Made by a program: the position numbers and the translations under genes. From Minwuiaceae bacterium (GTDB taxonomy: Bacteria; Pseudomonadota; Alphaproteobacteria; Minwuiales; Minwuiaceae), in assembly GCA_028278525.1 (NCBI GenBank), contig JANQEE010000025.1, positions 1 through 52,249 on the forward strand: a stretch of 52,249 nucleotides of DNA. Direction: 5' to 3'. Shown one piece after another: positions 51,501 through 52,249 of this stretch. Numbering within the stretch: position 1 is the first letter of the stretch; the number at the start of each line of letters is the position of its first letter. Under the pieces are notes generated by a model. That model saw only the letters and a program-made list of their open reading frames with translations, was not told where the DNA came from and made no database searches.

Positions 51501-52112
51501 TCAGGCGGCGCTATAGAGCCACGGCTGCTGCGCCGACTGGCTCTTCTCGAAGCCGTCGATCTCGCCCGCCTTTTCCATGGTCAGGCCGACATCGTCCAGC
51601 CCGCTCAGCAGGCAATGCTTGCGGAACGCGTCGATCTCGAAATCGAACACCTTGCCGTTGCTTCCGAACACCTGCTGCTTGTTCAGATCGATGGTGATGT
51701 CGAGCCCTTCCTCGGCGTCGTGCATCAGATAGTCGACCGCTTCGCGCGGCAACTTCACCGGCAGGATGCCGTTCTTGAAACAGTTGTTGTAGAAGATGTC
51801 CGCGAAGCTGGTCGAGATGACGCAGCGGATACCGAAATCGAGCAACGCCCAGGGCGCATGCTCGCGGCTCGATCCACAGCCGAAGTTCTCGCCGGCGACC
51901 AGAATGCTGGCCTTGCGGTACGGCTCCTTGTTCAACACGAAGTCCGGCCGCTCGGCGCCGTCGTCCTTGTAGCGCGCTTCCTCGAAGAGATGCTTGCCGA
52001 GCCCGGTGCGCTTGATCGTCTTGAGGAACTGCTTCGGGATGATCATGTCGGTATCGACATTCGCGACCTTCAACGGCGCCGCGATTCCCGTCAGTTTGTC
52101 GAATTTCTGCAT
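51501..52112 (-). CDS. leuD: 3-isopropylmalate dehydratase small subunit
   Basis: 203 residues. Aconitase swivel domain: starts [14 protein letters not shown], with [13 protein letters not shown], then [17 protein letters not shown], the signature that binds substrate, and [18 protein letters not shown]. Together with LeuC it isomerises 2- to 3-isopropylmalate. GAGGAGGTGACGAG gives a strong ribosome binding site. LeuC is expected upstream, beyond 52249, but the palindromic repeat at 52149 lies in between. Confidence 0.98.
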   Translation of the reverse strand: MQKFDKLTGIAAPLKVANVDTDMIIPKQFLKTIKRTGLGKHLFEEARYKDDGAERPDFVLNKEPYRKASILVAGENFGCGSSREHAPWALLDFGIRCVISTSFADIFYNNCFKNGILPVKLPREAVDYLMHDAEEGLDITIDLNKQQVFGSNGKVFDFEIDAFRKHCLLSGLDDVGLTMEKAGEIDGFEKSQSAQQPWLYSAA

Positions 52113-52148
52113 CTCGTCACCTCCTCTTAAGACTCGGTTCCGGAGTTC

Positions 52149-52229
52149 CTAGCCGGCCCGCTCCCCCGTCCCAACCACCCATGGCAGGGTACCCTATGGG
52201 TGGTTGGGACGGGGGAGCGGACCGGCTAG
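52149..52229. repeat. Palindromic repeat (copy C, large hairpin)
   Basis: 34-bp inverted repeat (52149-52182 with 52196-52229) with one mismatch around a 13-nt loop containing AGGGTACCCT (52186-52195). Apart from a few bases its arms match the large hairpin of copy B (for example CCCAACCACCC and GGGTGGTTGGGA). It lies upstream of leuD. The AAAATGCGTC hairpin is not seen, but the window ends 20 bases later. Confidence 0.85.
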
Positions 52230-52249
52230 ACATCCAGCAAACTAAGACA

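Overview
The window is a high-GC chromosomal segment of an alphaproteobacterium, most likely from the Rhodospirillales in the broad sense. The evidence is gene order: rplU-rpmA-obgE-proB-proA-nadD-rsfS-rlmH-gpmI-envC-ctpA-rppH, atpHAGDC without the F0 genes, priA/fsa/DUF484/xerC, mdh-sucCD-sucAB-lpd, and sdhCDAB preceded by a mesaconyl-CoA hydratase / malyl-CoA thioesterase pair. No phage, transposase, CRISPR, tRNA or rRNA gene was found, and nearly all of it reads as core genome. The genus cannot be fixed from the sequence alone.

Layout. 1-11.7 kb (+): ribosomal proteins L21 (C-terminal tail only) and L27, a terminator, then one long collinear run covering ribosome assembly (obgE, rsfS, rlmH), proline synthesis (proB, proA), NAD synthesis (nadD), glycolysis (gpmI), envelope hydrolase control (an EnvC-like protein, ctpA, a divergent polysaccharide deacetylase) and mRNA decapping (rppH). 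11.7-15 kb: a six-helix membrane histidine kinase (+) converging on a PilZ-methyltransferase fusion (-). This is the least ordinary part of the window. 15.3-21.3 kb (-): F1-ATPase operon with a diiron ferritin-like gene behind it. 21.3-26 kb: priA (-), then fsa, a DUF484 gene and xerC (+). 26-36.2 kb (-): mdh, sucC, sucD, sucA, sucB, lpd and an MFS transporter, i.e. the TCA steps from 2-oxoglutarate to succinate plus malate dehydrogenase. 36.4-39.3 kb (+): CoA-acylating semialdehyde dehydrogenase and zapE. 39.3-41.7 kb (-): an MFS transporter, an ArsI/CadI-type enzyme with an operator-like site, and a PaiB-like FMN-binding protein. 41.8-47.2 kb (-): sdhCDAB with a clear promoter and terminator, downstream of mch-mcl2 of the ethylmalonyl-CoA pathway. 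47.3-52.2 kb: pdxY (+), a Sel1-repeat protein, asd, a candidate structured RNA, leuB and leuD (-).

Metabolically the window joins central carbon flow (succinate dehydrogenase, succinyl-CoA synthetase, oxoglutarate dehydrogenase, malate dehydrogenase, ATP synthase) with acetyl-CoA assimilation (mesaconyl-CoA hydration, malyl-CoA hydrolysis), propanoate/valine breakdown and amino-acid synthesis (proline, leucine, aspartate family).

Beyond genes, three copies of one palindromic repeat family lie between genes (5.15 kb partial, 37.94 kb full, 52.15 kb). Its core is a near-perfect hairpin of 34-38 bp with a shared AGGGTACCCT loop, and in two copies it is joined to a second small hairpin. A structured region with its own terminator lies between asd and leuB. 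Several starts were moved from the longest open frame to a codon with a good ribosome binding site; these choices are noted under each gene.
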